The notes beneath the pieces were generated by a model that saw only the letters and a program-made list of their open reading frames with translations, did no database searches and was not told the origin of the DNA. A stretch of DNA of 43,129 bases from Oscillospiraceae bacterium. Lineage in GTDB: Bacteria; Bacillota_A; Clostridia; Oscillospirales; Oscillospiraceae. Made by a program: the position numbers and the translations under genes. Shown piece by piece: positions 33,338 through 43,129 of the stretch. Positions within the stretch are counted from its first letter, which is position 1. Each line of letters opens with the position of its first letter. Location: contig CADAPN010000003.1 in NCBI GenBank assembly GCA_902789835.1, positions 1 through 43,129 on the forward strand. Reading direction: 5' to 3'.

Positions 33338-34072
33338 GTGGCGCGTTTTTTCATTGCCGGTGCGAATTTTCTGGGCGGAGCCCGGGCTATTATTCGCGGC
33401 CGGGATGCGGAGCATGTTCAGGTCTTAAGGATCCGTCCCGGTGAGGATGTCACCATCTGCGACACCCAGGGCTCGGACTATAAGTGCCGTCTGGTCCGTT
33501 CCGATAAAGAAGAGGCCGAATTTGAAGTGGTCGAAGTGGTCCCCTGCAAGGGCGAGCCCTCTGTGGAAGTCACCGTTCTCTGCGGTCTGCCGAAGGGCGA
33601 CCGGGTGGATTATATCATTCAGAAATCGGTGGAGGCAGGTGCCCACGGGATTGTCTTCTTTCAGTCGGCGCGCAGCGTCGCGAAACCGGACGACCCGTAC
33701 AAAAAGCTGGAACGCTGGAACCGCATCAGTGAGGAAGCCGCCAAGCAGTCCGGCCGCGGCATCATCCCCCAGGTCAGTTGGGCGCCGGATTACGGTGAAG
33801 TGCTGAACACCGCGGTCCATCACGACCTTCCCCTGTTCATGTACGAGACCGGAGATCGGGAGGCACTGGACGCCGTCCTGGAAGCGAACAAAACCGTCTC
33901 CAGCGTCTCGATTCTGACCGGACCGGAGGGCGGCTTTGAACCCTTTGAGGCGGATCTTGCCCGGATCGCCGGGCTGCATATCTGTTCCATGGGTCAGCGG
34001 ATTCTCCGCTGTGAGACCGCCCCTGTCGTCGCGGTCACGGCCGTCATGTACGCCACCGGAAATCTGTCCTGA
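33338..34072 (+). CDS. rsmE: 16S rRNA (uracil1498-N3)-methyltransferase
   Basis: A 244-residue SPOUT-class methyltransferase. It has an N-terminal PUA-like barrel (ARFFIAG, HVQVLRIRPGEDV) and a C-terminal knot with LPKGDRVDYIIQKSVEAG at its start, AAKQSGRG, LTGPEGGFE and the final MGQRILRCETAPV. RsmE methylates U1498 of 16S rRNA with SAM. The start is GTG 33338, preceded by GGGAGCG. Confidence 0.95.
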   Translation: MARFFIAGANFLGGARAIIRGRDAEHVQVLRIRPGEDVTICDTQGSDYKCRLVRSDKEEAEFEVVEVVPCKGEPSVEVTVLCGLPKGDRVDYIIQKSVEAGAHGIVFFQSARSVAKPDDPYKKLERWNRISEEAAKQSGRGIIPQVSWAPDYGEVLNTAVHHDLPLFMYETGDREALDAVLEANKTVSSVSILTGPEGGFEPFEADLARIAGLHICSMGQRILRCETAPVVAVTAVMYATGNLS

Positions 34073-34079
34073 TCATTTT

Positions 34080-34102
34080 TCTCCCCGCCTCCGGCGGGGA
34101 GA
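34080..34102. repeat. GC-rich hairpin of the CCCCGCC-NNN-GGCGGGG family
   Basis: CTCCCCGCC (34081-34089) pairs with GGCGGGGAG (34093-34101). It lies 8 bases after the rsmE stop and probably acts as its terminator (weak T-rich tail ATTATTATTTC). Confidence 0.75.
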
Positions 34103-34123
34103 TTATTATTTCTTCTTCATGAA

Positions 34124-34169
34124 AAACAGCAACTGCTGTCGGAGAACACTCCGGACGCAGCTGCTGTTT
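34124..34169 (-). terminator. Terminator of the amidase-like gene
   Basis: An imperfect stem of about 20 bp (34125-34144 with 34149-34168), followed on the minus strand by TTTTTC. Confidence 0.7.
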
Positions 34170-34200
34170 CTGATTTAATTTTCCCTCCGGGTTTATGAGG

Positions 34201-35427
34201 CTATGCAACATTCACAACGGCATAGATTCCGTTTTCCTTCGCCTCAAAGGGGATCCCGCTGTTGGCAATCGCACGGAAGTCATTGGAGCTCGCCACCTCG
34301 GTCACGGTGTTGTCTTCCAGGATCTGAAGCACCACAATCCGGTCCGCGGTATAATGCCAGGAGGAAGGATACAGGCGGAAGCGCATCGGCTTCTGCGCGT
34401 TCACGACCTCTCCCTGGGGGCTGTGCAGAAGGACATGGAGCGCACGGATTTCCAGGACCTCTCCGTCCACCGCGCTGTTCACAAGGGTTTTGATGTTGTT
34501 GCCGTTGATGGGGCTCAGCGTCATCATGGTATCCGCCGGGACCGATCCCTTGCCGGCCTCGATATAGATCGTGACGCCGCTCTCATGTCCCGCAAAGCCG
34601 GCCACCAAGGCAAATTCCTCGTCATCTTCCGCGGTCTGGCTTCCGGGCTGCGCGGCCTGGGTTCCGCCGGAGCTTTGGCCGGCTTCCCCTTGCGTGTTCT
34701 CCGGCCCGCCGGACATGCCGTCCGGATTCTTCGGCAGGGCTGCATATCCCATGATGGTTTCGGTATCCGGACTGTATTTGTAGGTATCGACTCTGCCGGA
34801 GCGTCCTCCTTCCACGGTGGTGACCGTTCCGGTCTCCTGGTTCACCTCCCGGACGATTCCGACGCGGTCCGCCCGGGCGTCCCCGTCCAGATCAAAGAAG
34901 ATCAGATCACCGGGTACAGCCTTGTAGCTTTCTCTCTCATGAAAGACTCCCCTGCTGCTCAGGGAAGAAGCCAATCGGCCGGAACTGCTGTCATACGGGA
35001 GCGTATCGCTCGATACGCCGGCATAGAACAGGCAGAAGGAGACAAACATGGTGTTCCACTCGCCGTAAGGTTCCCCGTACCAGGCGCCGTAACGGTTCCA
35101 GCCGTACAGGTCGTAGGCGTTTCGCTCTTCGTTGTACACCGCCTTGAAGTTTCGGATGCTCTCGGTGTAGCCCAGCTGACTCTCCGCCACCTTGACCAGG
35201 TCGTCGGCCCAGTCTCCGCTGAGGGTAAGGTTCTCAAGCATCCGGTCCCAGTCTTCCGAAGTCTCCTTATCGGCAAGGAGGTCGCTTACCGGTGGCTCCG
35301 GGACCTCGGCAGCGGCGGTGTTCTCCGCCGAAGCGCCGCTTCCCCCCTGGCCCGCCACCACAAGGAGGCAAAGCAGCAGGGCAAGGGCCTGCTTCCATCG
35401 ACTTGTACTTCTTTGAACTGTTCTCAT
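34201..35427 (-). CDS. Secreted CHAP/NlpC-like protein lacking catalytic residues
   Basis: 408 residues with a signal peptide (hydrophobic core about 13-26, cleavage after ASA near 34). Residues 70-235 follow the clostridial CHAP-amidase pattern closely (NRYGAWYGEPYGEW, MFVSFCLFYAGV, VPGDLIFFD, GIVREV, TIMGYA). The three active-site positions are changed: Asn125 where WCAMF has Cys, Arg188 where ADHVGI has His, and Gly208 where the EGN triplet has Asn. A Gly/Ser/Gln-rich linker (about 235-270) leads to a C-terminal beta-rich domain of unknown type. It is probably a wall-binding protein derived from a peptidoglycan hydrolase. Start ATG 35427 follows GGAAGGTCGCAATT. Confidence 0.75.
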   Translation of the reverse strand: MRTVQRSTSRWKQALALLLCLLVVAGQGGSGASAENTAAAEVPEPPVSDLLADKETSEDWDRMLENLTLSGDWADDLVKVAESQLGYTESIRNFKAVYNEERNAYDLYGWNRYGAWYGEPYGEWNTMFVSFCLFYAGVSSDTLPYDSSSGRLASSLSSRGVFHERESYKAVPGDLIFFDLDGDARADRVGIVREVNQETGTVTTVEGGRSGRVDTYKYSPDTETIMGYAALPKNPDGMSGGPENTQGEAGQSSGGTQAAQPGSQTAEDDEEFALVAGFAGHESGVTIYIEAGKGSVPADTMMTLSPINGNNIKTLVNSAVDGEVLEIRALHVLLHSPQGEVVNAQKPMRFRLYPSSWHYTADRIVVLQILEDNTVTEVASSNDFRAIANSGIPFEAKENGIYAVVNVA

Positions 35428-35509
35428 AATTGCGACCTTCCGTTATCTGCCTGGTTATCGTTCTGCGCTTGCTTCCGCCTTCTGCGTGAAGTGCTTTTTC
35501 TCTGTCACC

Positions 35510-35536
35510 GGCCCACCGGCTTTGCCGGTGGGCCTT
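35510..35536. terminator. Hairpin after the thioesterase gene
   Basis: GGCCCACCGGC (35510-35520) pairs perfectly with GCCGGTGGGCC (35524-35534) over a 3-base loop. The T-rich tail is poor on both strands. Confidence 0.6.
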
Positions 35537-35543
35537 GTTAATG

Positions 35544-35942
35544 TTATGCTTGCTGCTGTTTCTTCGCTTCGACTTTTTGCATAAAACGCTCCTGTGACAC
35601 AATGAAGCGCGTATGCGTTCCCTGTCCGATGATCTCATCGCCCGAACGGGCCAGAACACGAAAACTCAGTCTCCGCCGGTCCACCTCGACCAGTTCGGCC
35701 TCCGCCGTCACCGGGAACCCCAGCGGCAGCGCCGCATCGTGGGTGACATGAATCTCCGTTCCCACGGTGCTCTCCCCTTCGGCCAGATACGGCATGACGG
35801 CATCCATTGCCGCCTTCTCCATCAGGCCGATCATGGATGGGGTGGCAAACACTTCCAAGGCACCGCTTCCCACCGCGGCGGCGGTATTCTCGTGGACAAC
35901 GACGGTTTCCGCGCTGCCCTTCAGTCCGGGCTCAAGACTCAT
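35544..35942 (-). CDS. FlK-like hot-dog thioesterase
   Basis: 132 residues with the single hot-dog domain of fluoroacetyl-CoA-thioesterase-like proteins. The catalytic set T34, E42 and H68 (ATPSMIGLMEKAA and HVTHDAALPLG) has exactly the spacing of T42/E50/H76 in FlK. The bacterial homologues lacking fluoroacetate chemistry probably hydrolyse small acyl-CoAs. The start overlaps the stop of the upstream aminotransferase by four bases (ATGA), behind AAGGAGCG, so the pair is translationally coupled. That suggests work on a CoA ester in amino-acid breakdown. Confidence 0.85.
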   Translation of the reverse strand: MSLEPGLKGSAETVVVHENTAAAVGSGALEVFATPSMIGLMEKAAMDAVMPYLAEGESTVGTEIHVTHDAALPLGFPVTAEAELVEVDRRRLSFRVLARSGDEIIGQGTHTRFIVSQERFMQKVEAKKQQQA

Positions 35943-37126
35943 GCTTTCATCGCTCCTTTGATCACATCGGCCAGACGGTGCACACCTTCGACCAGGCGTT
36001 CGTCCGTGGCGTTGGAATAGTTGAGGCGCATGCAGTTCTTCACCGCGCCGGAGGGATAGAAGCCGTCACCGGGAACAAACGCGACCTTTTTCTCCAGGGC
36101 AATCGGCGCAATGTCACGGGTGTTGATGTAATCCGGCAGTTCGCACCAGGTGAACAGACCGCCGTCCGGATCGGTGAATTTGCACTCCTCCGGGAAGGTC
36201 TCGCGCATGGTGTTGATCATCAGCTCGCAGCGGTGCTTGTAGACCGGAAGGATCTTCGCCACATGGGCGTCGATGTCGAACATATCCAGATACTTCGAAA
36301 TCGCCATGGCGTTGATGGTCGCCGTCTGCAGAACCGCGGCCTGGGCGATCAGGTTGACCTTGCCGATGATCTGCTCGCTGGCGGCAATCCAGCCGATGCG
36401 CATACCGGGTGAGAGGATCTTGGAGAAGGTGCCGAAGTACATAATCAGTTCCTTCGGATCCATGCTTTTGAGCGCGGGAAGATACTCGCCCTTGAAACGC
36501 AGGTCGCCGTAGGGGTTGTCCTCAATGGCGGGGATCTCATACTTGTTGATGATGTCCATGAACTGCTTCCTGCGCTCCAGCGGCCAGGTACGTCCGCTGG
36601 GGTTCTGGAAGTCCGGGATGATATAGATGAACTTCACATTCTCCGTGGTGGCGAGAATGCGGTCCAGTTCTTCCATGATCATGCCGTTTTCATCCGTCGG
36701 AACCTCGACGAACTTCGGCTGGTACTGGCGGAAGGCGTTGATCGCGCCCAGGTAGCTCGGGCTCTCCAGAACGACGACATCGCCCGGATTCAGAAACAGC
36801 TTTCCGATGAAGTCCAGGCCCTGCTGGCTTCCGGCGGTCAGGATAATCTGGGCCGGGTCAATGGTGACATTGTTCTTTTTCAGCATACGCTCCGAGATCT
36901 GCTTTCTCAGCGGAGCCCAGCCGTCCGTGGCACCGTACTGCAGTGCGGTCGGGCCCGCCTCGTCCAGCACGGCGTCATAGGCTTTTTTGATGTCTTCAAC
37001 CGGGAAAAGCTCAGGCGCCGGCAGGCCGCCCGCGAAGGAAATAATCTCCGGCTTGGACGCAACGGCAAGCAGCTGACGAATGTCAGAGGCTTTGATGCCG
37101 CCCATTCTTTCCGCAAAACTAACCAT
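35939..37126 (-). CDS. PLP-dependent aminotransferase (2-aminoadipate-type)
   Basis: A 395-residue fold-type I aminotransferase with FAGGLPAPELFP at the start, TAGSQQGLD, ESPSYLGA, PDFQNPSG, IEDNPYGDL with the PLP-ring aspartate, Schiff-base K236 in GTFSKILSPG, and NCMRLNYSN near the end. It resembles LysN/2-aminoadipate and aromatic aminotransferases. It is a second member of the family in the window; the other (5712-6911) is clearly diverged. Start ATG 37126 follows AGGAGGTTGTTCAG. Confidence 0.9.
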   Translation of the reverse strand: MVSFAERMGGIKASDIRQLLAVASKPEIISFAGGLPAPELFPVEDIKKAYDAVLDEAGPTALQYGATDGWAPLRKQISERMLKKNNVTIDPAQIILTAGSQQGLDFIGKLFLNPGDVVVLESPSYLGAINAFRQYQPKFVEVPTDENGMIMEELDRILATTENVKFIYIIPDFQNPSGRTWPLERRKQFMDIINKYEIPAIEDNPYGDLRFKGEYLPALKSMDPKELIMYFGTFSKILSPGMRIGWIAASEQIIGKVNLIAQAAVLQTATINAMAISKYLDMFDIDAHVAKILPVYKHRCELMINTMRETFPEECKFTDPDGGLFTWCELPDYINTRDIAPIALEKKVAFVPGDGFYPSGAVKNCMRLNYSNATDERLVEGVHRLADVIKGAMKA

Positions 37127-37192
37127 CTGAACAACCTCCTGTAATCATATTTTCGGCATACTGTGGATACTCTTCCACAATACTTCAATTTT

Positions 37193-37221
37193 ATTATAAC
37201 ATAATTCTCAATCTGTGTAAA
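37193..37221 (-). promoter_or_regulatory. Promoter of the aminotransferase-thioesterase pair
   Basis: Minus strand TTTACA (37221-37216), 17 bases, TATAAT (37198-37193). Confidence 0.7.
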
Positions 37222-37225
37222 GCAG

Positions 37226-37252
37226 AATGCACAGCGAGACTCGCTGTGCATT
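37226..37252 (-). terminator. Hairpin downstream of the kinase-like gene
   Basis: AATGCACAGCGA pairs perfectly with TCGCTGTGCATT (12 bp, 3-base loop). On the minus strand it precedes TTCTGCTTT. It ends the nucleoside-type operon just before the next promoter. Confidence 0.7.
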
Positions 37253-37316
37253 GCGTCTTTTCTGTTCATTCTGCCGGGCCGGTTTTTCCTTCTCCGTCCC
37301 TTCTGTCTTAGCTTTT

Positions 37317-37904
37317 TCAGCCCAGAAGGGCGACGATCTCCTCCACGCATTTGTCCAGGCCCAGGGTCGAGGTGCAGATCAGGCGGTCATAGTTGTGCAT
37401 ATCGCCCCAGGTGCGTCCGGTGACGTATTCATAGCTGGTGCGTCTGCGCCGGTCCATGTCGGCGATCTTTTTGACGGCCTCGTCCTCGGTAAGGTTCTCG
37501 GTCTCACAGATCCGCCGCACCTTAAAGTCCTGATCGGCATAGAAGAAGAGATGCAGCGCGTTCGGGTTGTCCCGAAGATAAAAATCCGCACGGCGGCCGG
37601 CGATGACGCAGTTTCCCTCCTCCACCAGCTGGACGATGAACTTGCCCTGCTCACGGAAGATGTAATCCGCGTTCTCGTTTTCGGTCCGGGTGAAGACCGG
37701 GAAGACCTCGTGGAAAATATTCTTCTTTTTGAGTTCGGTTTCCTCGGTCGCCGCGACAAAGGACTCCGGGATCAGGAACTTGTCCGCGATATGGGCGATC
37801 AGTTCCTTGTCATAGAACTTATAGTTCATGCGCTCGGCGACTCTGCGGCCGACCTCGTATCCGCCGCTGCCGTATTCACGGCTGATGGTGACGATGTTTT
37901 TCAT
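37317..37904 (-). CDS. Cytidylate kinase-like family protein
   Basis: 195 residues of the AAK6/cytidylate-kinase-like family. The P-loop is the family's modified form SREYGSGGYEVGRRVAE (residues 8-24). YDKELI, a helical lid region, GRRADFYLRDNPN and RRRRTSYEYVTG follow. These proteins are widespread in Clostridia and differ from true Cmk; the substrate has not been settled as far as I know. The neighbouring cytidine deaminase supports a nucleotide role. Start ATG 37904 follows GAGGAGACAGAC. Confidence 0.88.
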   Translation of the reverse strand: MKNIVTISREYGSGGYEVGRRVAERMNYKFYDKELIAHIADKFLIPESFVAATEETELKKKNIFHEVFPVFTRTENENADYIFREQGKFIVQLVEEGNCVIAGRRADFYLRDNPNALHLFFYADQDFKVRRICETENLTEDEAVKKIADMDRRRRTSYEYVTGRTWGDMHNYDRLICTSTLGLDKCVEEIVALLG

Positions 37905-37918
37905 GTCTGTCTCCTCCC

Positions 37919-38299
37919 TCAGTAGCTGAAGGTATGGGGCAGAAGCTCGGAGAGCTTATAACTGACATAGCGGGCGCCGGCCTTGGCGCAGAGCACCTCC
38001 ATATCCGGAGAGAACTCCGCCAGGAACTGCCGGCAGGCGCCGCAGGGGGTGCACCAGTTCTCGCTGTCGGCATAGATGGCAATCCGGCGGAAGCTGCGCT
38101 TGCCTTCGCTGACAGCCTTGACGCAGGCGGTTCGTTCGGCACAGATGGTGCTGCCGAGGGCGGCGTTCTCGATGTTGCAGCCGGTATAGACGCTGCCGTC
38201 CATGCACTCCAGGGCTGCGCCGACGGCAAAGTGGGAGTATGGGATATAGGCGTTCATGGAGGCCTCTCGGGCCATGTTCATCAGTTCGCGATCGGTCAT
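37919..38299 (-). CDS. cdd: Cytidine deaminase
   Basis: 126 residues. Zinc and catalytic residues are visible: C53-A-E55 in TICAERTA, and C86-GA-C89 in TPCGACRQ, with substrate residues in NIENAA. The all-cysteine zinc site is that of the tetrameric Gram-positive enzyme. It converts cytidine and deoxycytidine to uridine forms for salvage. Start ATG 38299 follows AAGGAGTGTTGC. Confidence 0.95.
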   Translation of the reverse strand: MTDRELMNMAREASMNAYIPYSHFAVGAALECMDGSVYTGCNIENAALGSTICAERTACVKAVSEGKRSFRRIAIYADSENWCTPCGACRQFLAEFSPDMEVLCAKAGARYVSYKLSELLPHTFSY

Positions 38300-38314
38300 A
38301 ATGCAACACTCCTT

Positions 38315-39856
38315 TCAGTCTTCCAGGTTGATGGTCCAGTGCTGGAAATCATAAAGCGGATTTCCGATGTTGGGGGCTACGCCCTTTACCACACCGCGGT
38401 GGGTGATCAGCTGCTGTTTTTCAAAGCCGATGGAGACCAGATTGCCGGAGGTGCGCGTCAGGTACTCACAGAGTTCATTGTACGCGATGGGTCTGGCGGC
38501 CTCGGTTGCCCGCAGGTAGTTGTTGATCCGGTCCAGAATCGTCGTGTCGCGGGAACGGCTCCAGTTCATGTTGCTCTTCTCGTTGTCCTTGGTGCGGACC
38601 TGAAGCAGCTCGGTCAGGTCAAAGTTGTTGCGCAGCTTGACTTCGCCGTAATACATGTCCCAGGTGACCTCGCGGTTGCCCGTTACAAAGAAGCCGTCCT
38701 GCAGGGCGAGAAGATAGTCCTCCCAGGTCAGTTCCTGGACGTTGACGTTGATGCCGATGGACTTCATGTCGTCCTTGAAACGGTTGACGATACCTGCCTT
38801 GGCGCTGGAGTCGGCGCAGACGATGATGACAAGTTCGAAGCGGCCGTTGCTGCTTCCGTTAAATTCCATGCGTCCGTCCCCGTCCAGATCCGCGATTCCC
38901 GCGGACTGGAGGACCGCCTTGCAGGTGTTCAGGTTATAGTGGATGGCGTCCGCCAGGGCCTGGGGGTAATAGTCCACCGTCGGGTAGAGCGGGACCGCGG
39001 AGGGCACCGCGTCGCCGCCCAGCAGCTCGACCAGATAGTCGCGGTCAAAGGCATACTGCATGGCGATCCGGAAGGCGTTGGATTTGCCGAAGGTCGACTC
39101 CTCGTTGAACATGATAAAGTGATAGTTCGTCGTGGCATAGGAGTGGATTTCATTGGAACTGGCATAGCCCAGGGAGGTATAGCTTGACGGGTCGTTTACG
39201 GCCACGTCGATGATGCCGTCCTCAAAAGCGTCCAGCGTTCCTTCCGCGTCGGTGTATTCCTGCAGATAGATGGTCTGCAAGGGAAGATTTTCCGAATCGG
39301 GATAATAGGGGTTGGCCAGCAGGGTGACGCGCTCCTCGTCATACATGTACGGTCCGGAGCCGATGGGCGGCACATGGGCCTCCACTTCGAAGGTGCCGGT
39401 CTTGATCACCGGGATGTTCAGGAGCTTGATAAACTGGCTGTCGCCGATGCCGAGGGTCACGGTCATGCCGTCGTCTGTGTAGGACGCGCCCTTGAAGCTG
39501 GCAAAACGCCCGCGATAGCGGTCGTTGTAAATGGCGTAGCCGATGGAGTAGACCAGGTCCTTCCCTTCCACAGGGGTCCCGTCGGAGAAGTAGTGCGTGT
39601 GGTCCCCGTCCAGCGTGAGCGTCCAGACCGTCGCGTCGTCGTTCGGCGTCCAGGCGCCGACGACGTTCGGGATGACGTTGAAGTTCTCATCCACTTCTAC
39701 CATGTGTTCATAAACCAGGTCGCAGACCAGCTGGTTGGAGTGGTTTGTCGCAACGAAGGGGTTGAGTGAGTATTCATCCGTTCCGCTGCCGTGACCGCAG
39801 GCGGTGAGCGTGAAAACCATGACGACGGTCAGCAGCGATGCAAAAATACGTTTCAT
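38315..39856 (-). CDS. ABC-type substrate-binding lipoprotein (SBP family 5)
   Basis: 513 residues with a lipoprotein signal (lipobox LTAC, Cys at 20) and the family 5 peptide/nickel-binding pattern: NPFVATNHSNQLVCDLVYEHM, split at the start, then WTPNDDATVWTLTLDGD, FSDGTPVEGKDLVYSI and AMQYAFDRDYLVELLGG. It is an orphan, as no permease or ATPase gene is adjacent. It overlaps pgeF by four bases (ATGA), so it belongs to that operon. The ligand may be a peptide; a nucleoside-related ligand is a guess from its neighbours. Confidence 0.88.
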   Translation of the reverse strand: MKRIFASLLTVVMVFTLTACGHGSGTDEYSLNPFVATNHSNQLVCDLVYEHMVEVDENFNVIPNVVGAWTPNDDATVWTLTLDGDHTHYFSDGTPVEGKDLVYSIGYAIYNDRYRGRFASFKGASYTDDGMTVTLGIGDSQFIKLLNIPVIKTGTFEVEAHVPPIGSGPYMYDEERVTLLANPYYPDSENLPLQTIYLQEYTDAEGTLDAFEDGIIDVAVNDPSSYTSLGYASSNEIHSYATTNYHFIMFNEESTFGKSNAFRIAMQYAFDRDYLVELLGGDAVPSAVPLYPTVDYYPQALADAIHYNLNTCKAVLQSAGIADLDGDGRMEFNGSSNGRFELVIIVCADSSAKAGIVNRFKDDMKSIGINVNVQELTWEDYLLALQDGFFVTGNREVTWDMYYGEVKLRNNFDLTELLQVRTKDNEKSNMNWSRSRDTTILDRINNYLRATEAARPIAYNELCEYLTRTSGNLVSIGFEKQQLITHRGVVKGVAPNIGNPLYDFQHWTINLED

Positions 39857-40725
39857 ACGCCCGCCTCCTTTTCCGGAATGACAATACAGGCCGCCTGGCC
39901 GCCGCGCTGTCCCTTTGTATAGCGATGGGACCAGTACTTGTCATGACAGCAGAAGGTGCACTCTTCGGAGATGTCGATATGCTCCGGCAGGAGGCCGAGA
40001 CGGCGCAGGCGGCAGGCATTGGCACCGCGAAGATCCACCAAATATTTGGGCGGAACTGTTACATGGTCAATGTGAACTGATAAATGAGAGGAGTCAGCTG
40101 ATAAATCGGGATCGGGCTTTGGGCGGAAGTACGGGGCGGCTTCTTCTTTGCCGAGCCAGGCTTCGATGGCGTCGGGGACGTCACGGTGGGTCTCAAAGCA
40201 ACAGGCGCCGATAGCCGGACCGATGGCGGCACGGATTTCACCGGGTTCCGCCCCCAGAGCACACATGGCCTCGACGGCGTTGCCGAGGATATCCGAGGTC
40301 GAGCTGCGCCAGCCGCAGTGTATGGCGCCGACCACCCTGTTCACCGGGTCACAGAGCAGCACCGGAATGCAGTCCGCCGTGAAGCAGAAAAGCGGCAGGC
40401 AGGGCTCCGCCGTGACAATTCCGTCGGCCTCATACGGGACCGCCGAGAGGCAGACATGGCGGTCGGCTTTTGTGACGGTGCGCACGGCGTTTCCGTGCAC
40501 CTGCTTCGTCACGCAGCAGTCGTCCGGGCCTTTTCCGAACAAAGCGGCGACACGGGTGAAGTTTTCCCTGAGGTTTTCCGGGCTGTCTCCGTGCCCGCCG
40601 ATCAGGTTCAGCGTCGCAAGATGGCCGGTGCTGACGCCGCCGTAACGCGTGGTGAACATATGCCGGAACGGCAGGCGGTCAGAGGTCATATAGACGATGC
40701 CGTTTTCGTTGTTTTCCAGAAACAC
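39853..40725 (-). CDS. pgeF: PgeF (YfiH/LACC1-type) multi-copper-like purine nucleoside enzyme
   Basis: 290 residues with the family metal-site motifs KQVHG (H77), FTADCIPVLL (C119) and HCGWR (H136), and the late RGANACRLRRLG. Homologues act as adenosine phosphorylase/deaminase and edit peptidoglycan precursors. The start is GTG 40725 behind GGAGTAGATT. The protein is longer than the usual 240-270. An in-frame stretch near residues 205-222 (DLSADSSHLSVHID) is coded by short direct repeats (TGATAAAT twice) and looks like an inserted repeat. Confidence 0.92.
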   Translation of the reverse strand: MFLENNENGIVYMTSDRLPFRHMFTTRYGGVSTGHLATLNLIGGHGDSPENLRENFTRVAALFGKGPDDCCVTKQVHGNAVRTVTKADRHVCLSAVPYEADGIVTAEPCLPLFCFTADCIPVLLCDPVNRVVGAIHCGWRSSTSDILGNAVEAMCALGAEPGEIRAAIGPAIGACCFETHRDVPDAIEAWLGKEEAAPYFRPKPDPDLSADSSHLSVHIDHVTVPPKYLVDLRGANACRLRRLGLLPEHIDISEECTFCCHDKYWSHRYTKGQRGGQAACIVIPEKEAGV

Positions 40726-40751
40726 AATCTACTCCAATATAAGTGCTTTTT

Positions 40752-40782
40752 GTTATTTCCCCGCCGCAGGCGGGGAAATAAC
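40752..40782. repeat. GC-rich hairpin between secA and pgeF
   Basis: GTTATTTCCCCGCC (40752-40765) pairs perfectly with GGCGGGGAAATAAC (40769-40782) around GCA. Core identical to the hairpins at 30.8 and 34.1 kb. Confidence 0.75.
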
Positions 40783-40793
40783 ATTATGATCTT

Positions 40794-43129
<2,336 letters not shown>

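Noticed and set aside
31587..33428. A 613-codon plus-strand open frame
   Set aside because: It is antisense to the AAA+ ATPase and the uppP start. The minus-strand protein has intact Walker motifs; the plus frame has none.

Overview
This 43.1 kb window looks like a chromosomal piece of a low-to-moderate-GC member of the Bacillota, class Clostridia, probably a gut or rumen organism. The evidence is the combination of RqcH, Mini-III, YlqF (RbgA), SpoIIIE-type FtsK, a SpoVK/CbbX-like AAA+ ATPase, strong AGGAGG ribosome binding sites, and several clostridial families (DUF6320, DUF975, the cytidylate-kinase-like family). I cannot place it below class. Both window ends cut genes: a LeuB-like dehydrogenase at the left and secA at the right.

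The window has two visibly different halves. Positions 1 to about 13,000 are AT-richer, loosely packed, and full of singletons, secreted or membrane proteins of unknown function, and broken genes. In order they hold a divergent isopropylmalate-dehydrogenase-like enzyme, a small WYL-like fragment, two exported unknowns, a pair of micro-ORFs with the same C-terminal peptide, a small gene broken in a T-run, an unknown membrane protein, an ABM monooxygenase, a panB-aminotransferase operon, a Pr6Pr-like membrane protein, a GH13 glucosidase, a frameshifted condensation-type acyltransferase, and thpR. The half ends in a start-less CPBP protease fragment (about 13,000 to 13,285), which I read as a recombination scar.

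From about 13.3 kb the DNA is GC-richer and densely coding, mostly on the minus strand. First come a GPH sugar symporter, a U32-like iron-sulfur candidate protein, and a three-gene envelope/lipid-type operon (acyltransferase, zinc-ribbon DUF6320 membrane protein, HSL-family esterase), then a DUF975 protein. A trans-translation block follows: ssrA (tmRNA), cyclophilin, smpB. Then comes a run of housekeeping genes: yraN, a metallophosphoesterase, rnhB, ylqF, lepB, a family 2 glycosyltransferase, rqcH, mrnC, ftsK, uppP and an AAA+ ATPase. Both main bacterial answers to stalled ribosomes, tmRNA/SmpB and RqcH, therefore lie within 7 kb of each other.

The right end carries rsmE on the plus strand, a secreted amidase-like protein that has lost its catalytic residues, a thioesterase-aminotransferase pair, a nucleoside-salvage-like set (cytidylate-kinase-like protein, cytidine deaminase, orphan substrate-binding lipoprotein, PgeF), and secA with an apparent one-base frameshift.

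The most unusual items are the duplicated micro-ORF pair, the triple-mutant amidase fold, the acyltransferase/DUF6320/esterase operon with its broken paralogue 6 kb away, the palindrome over the ssrA promoter, and a dispersed GC-rich hairpin family. I found no CRISPR array, tRNA, rRNA, integrase or transposase. All functional calls come from reading the sequence; no database search was run.
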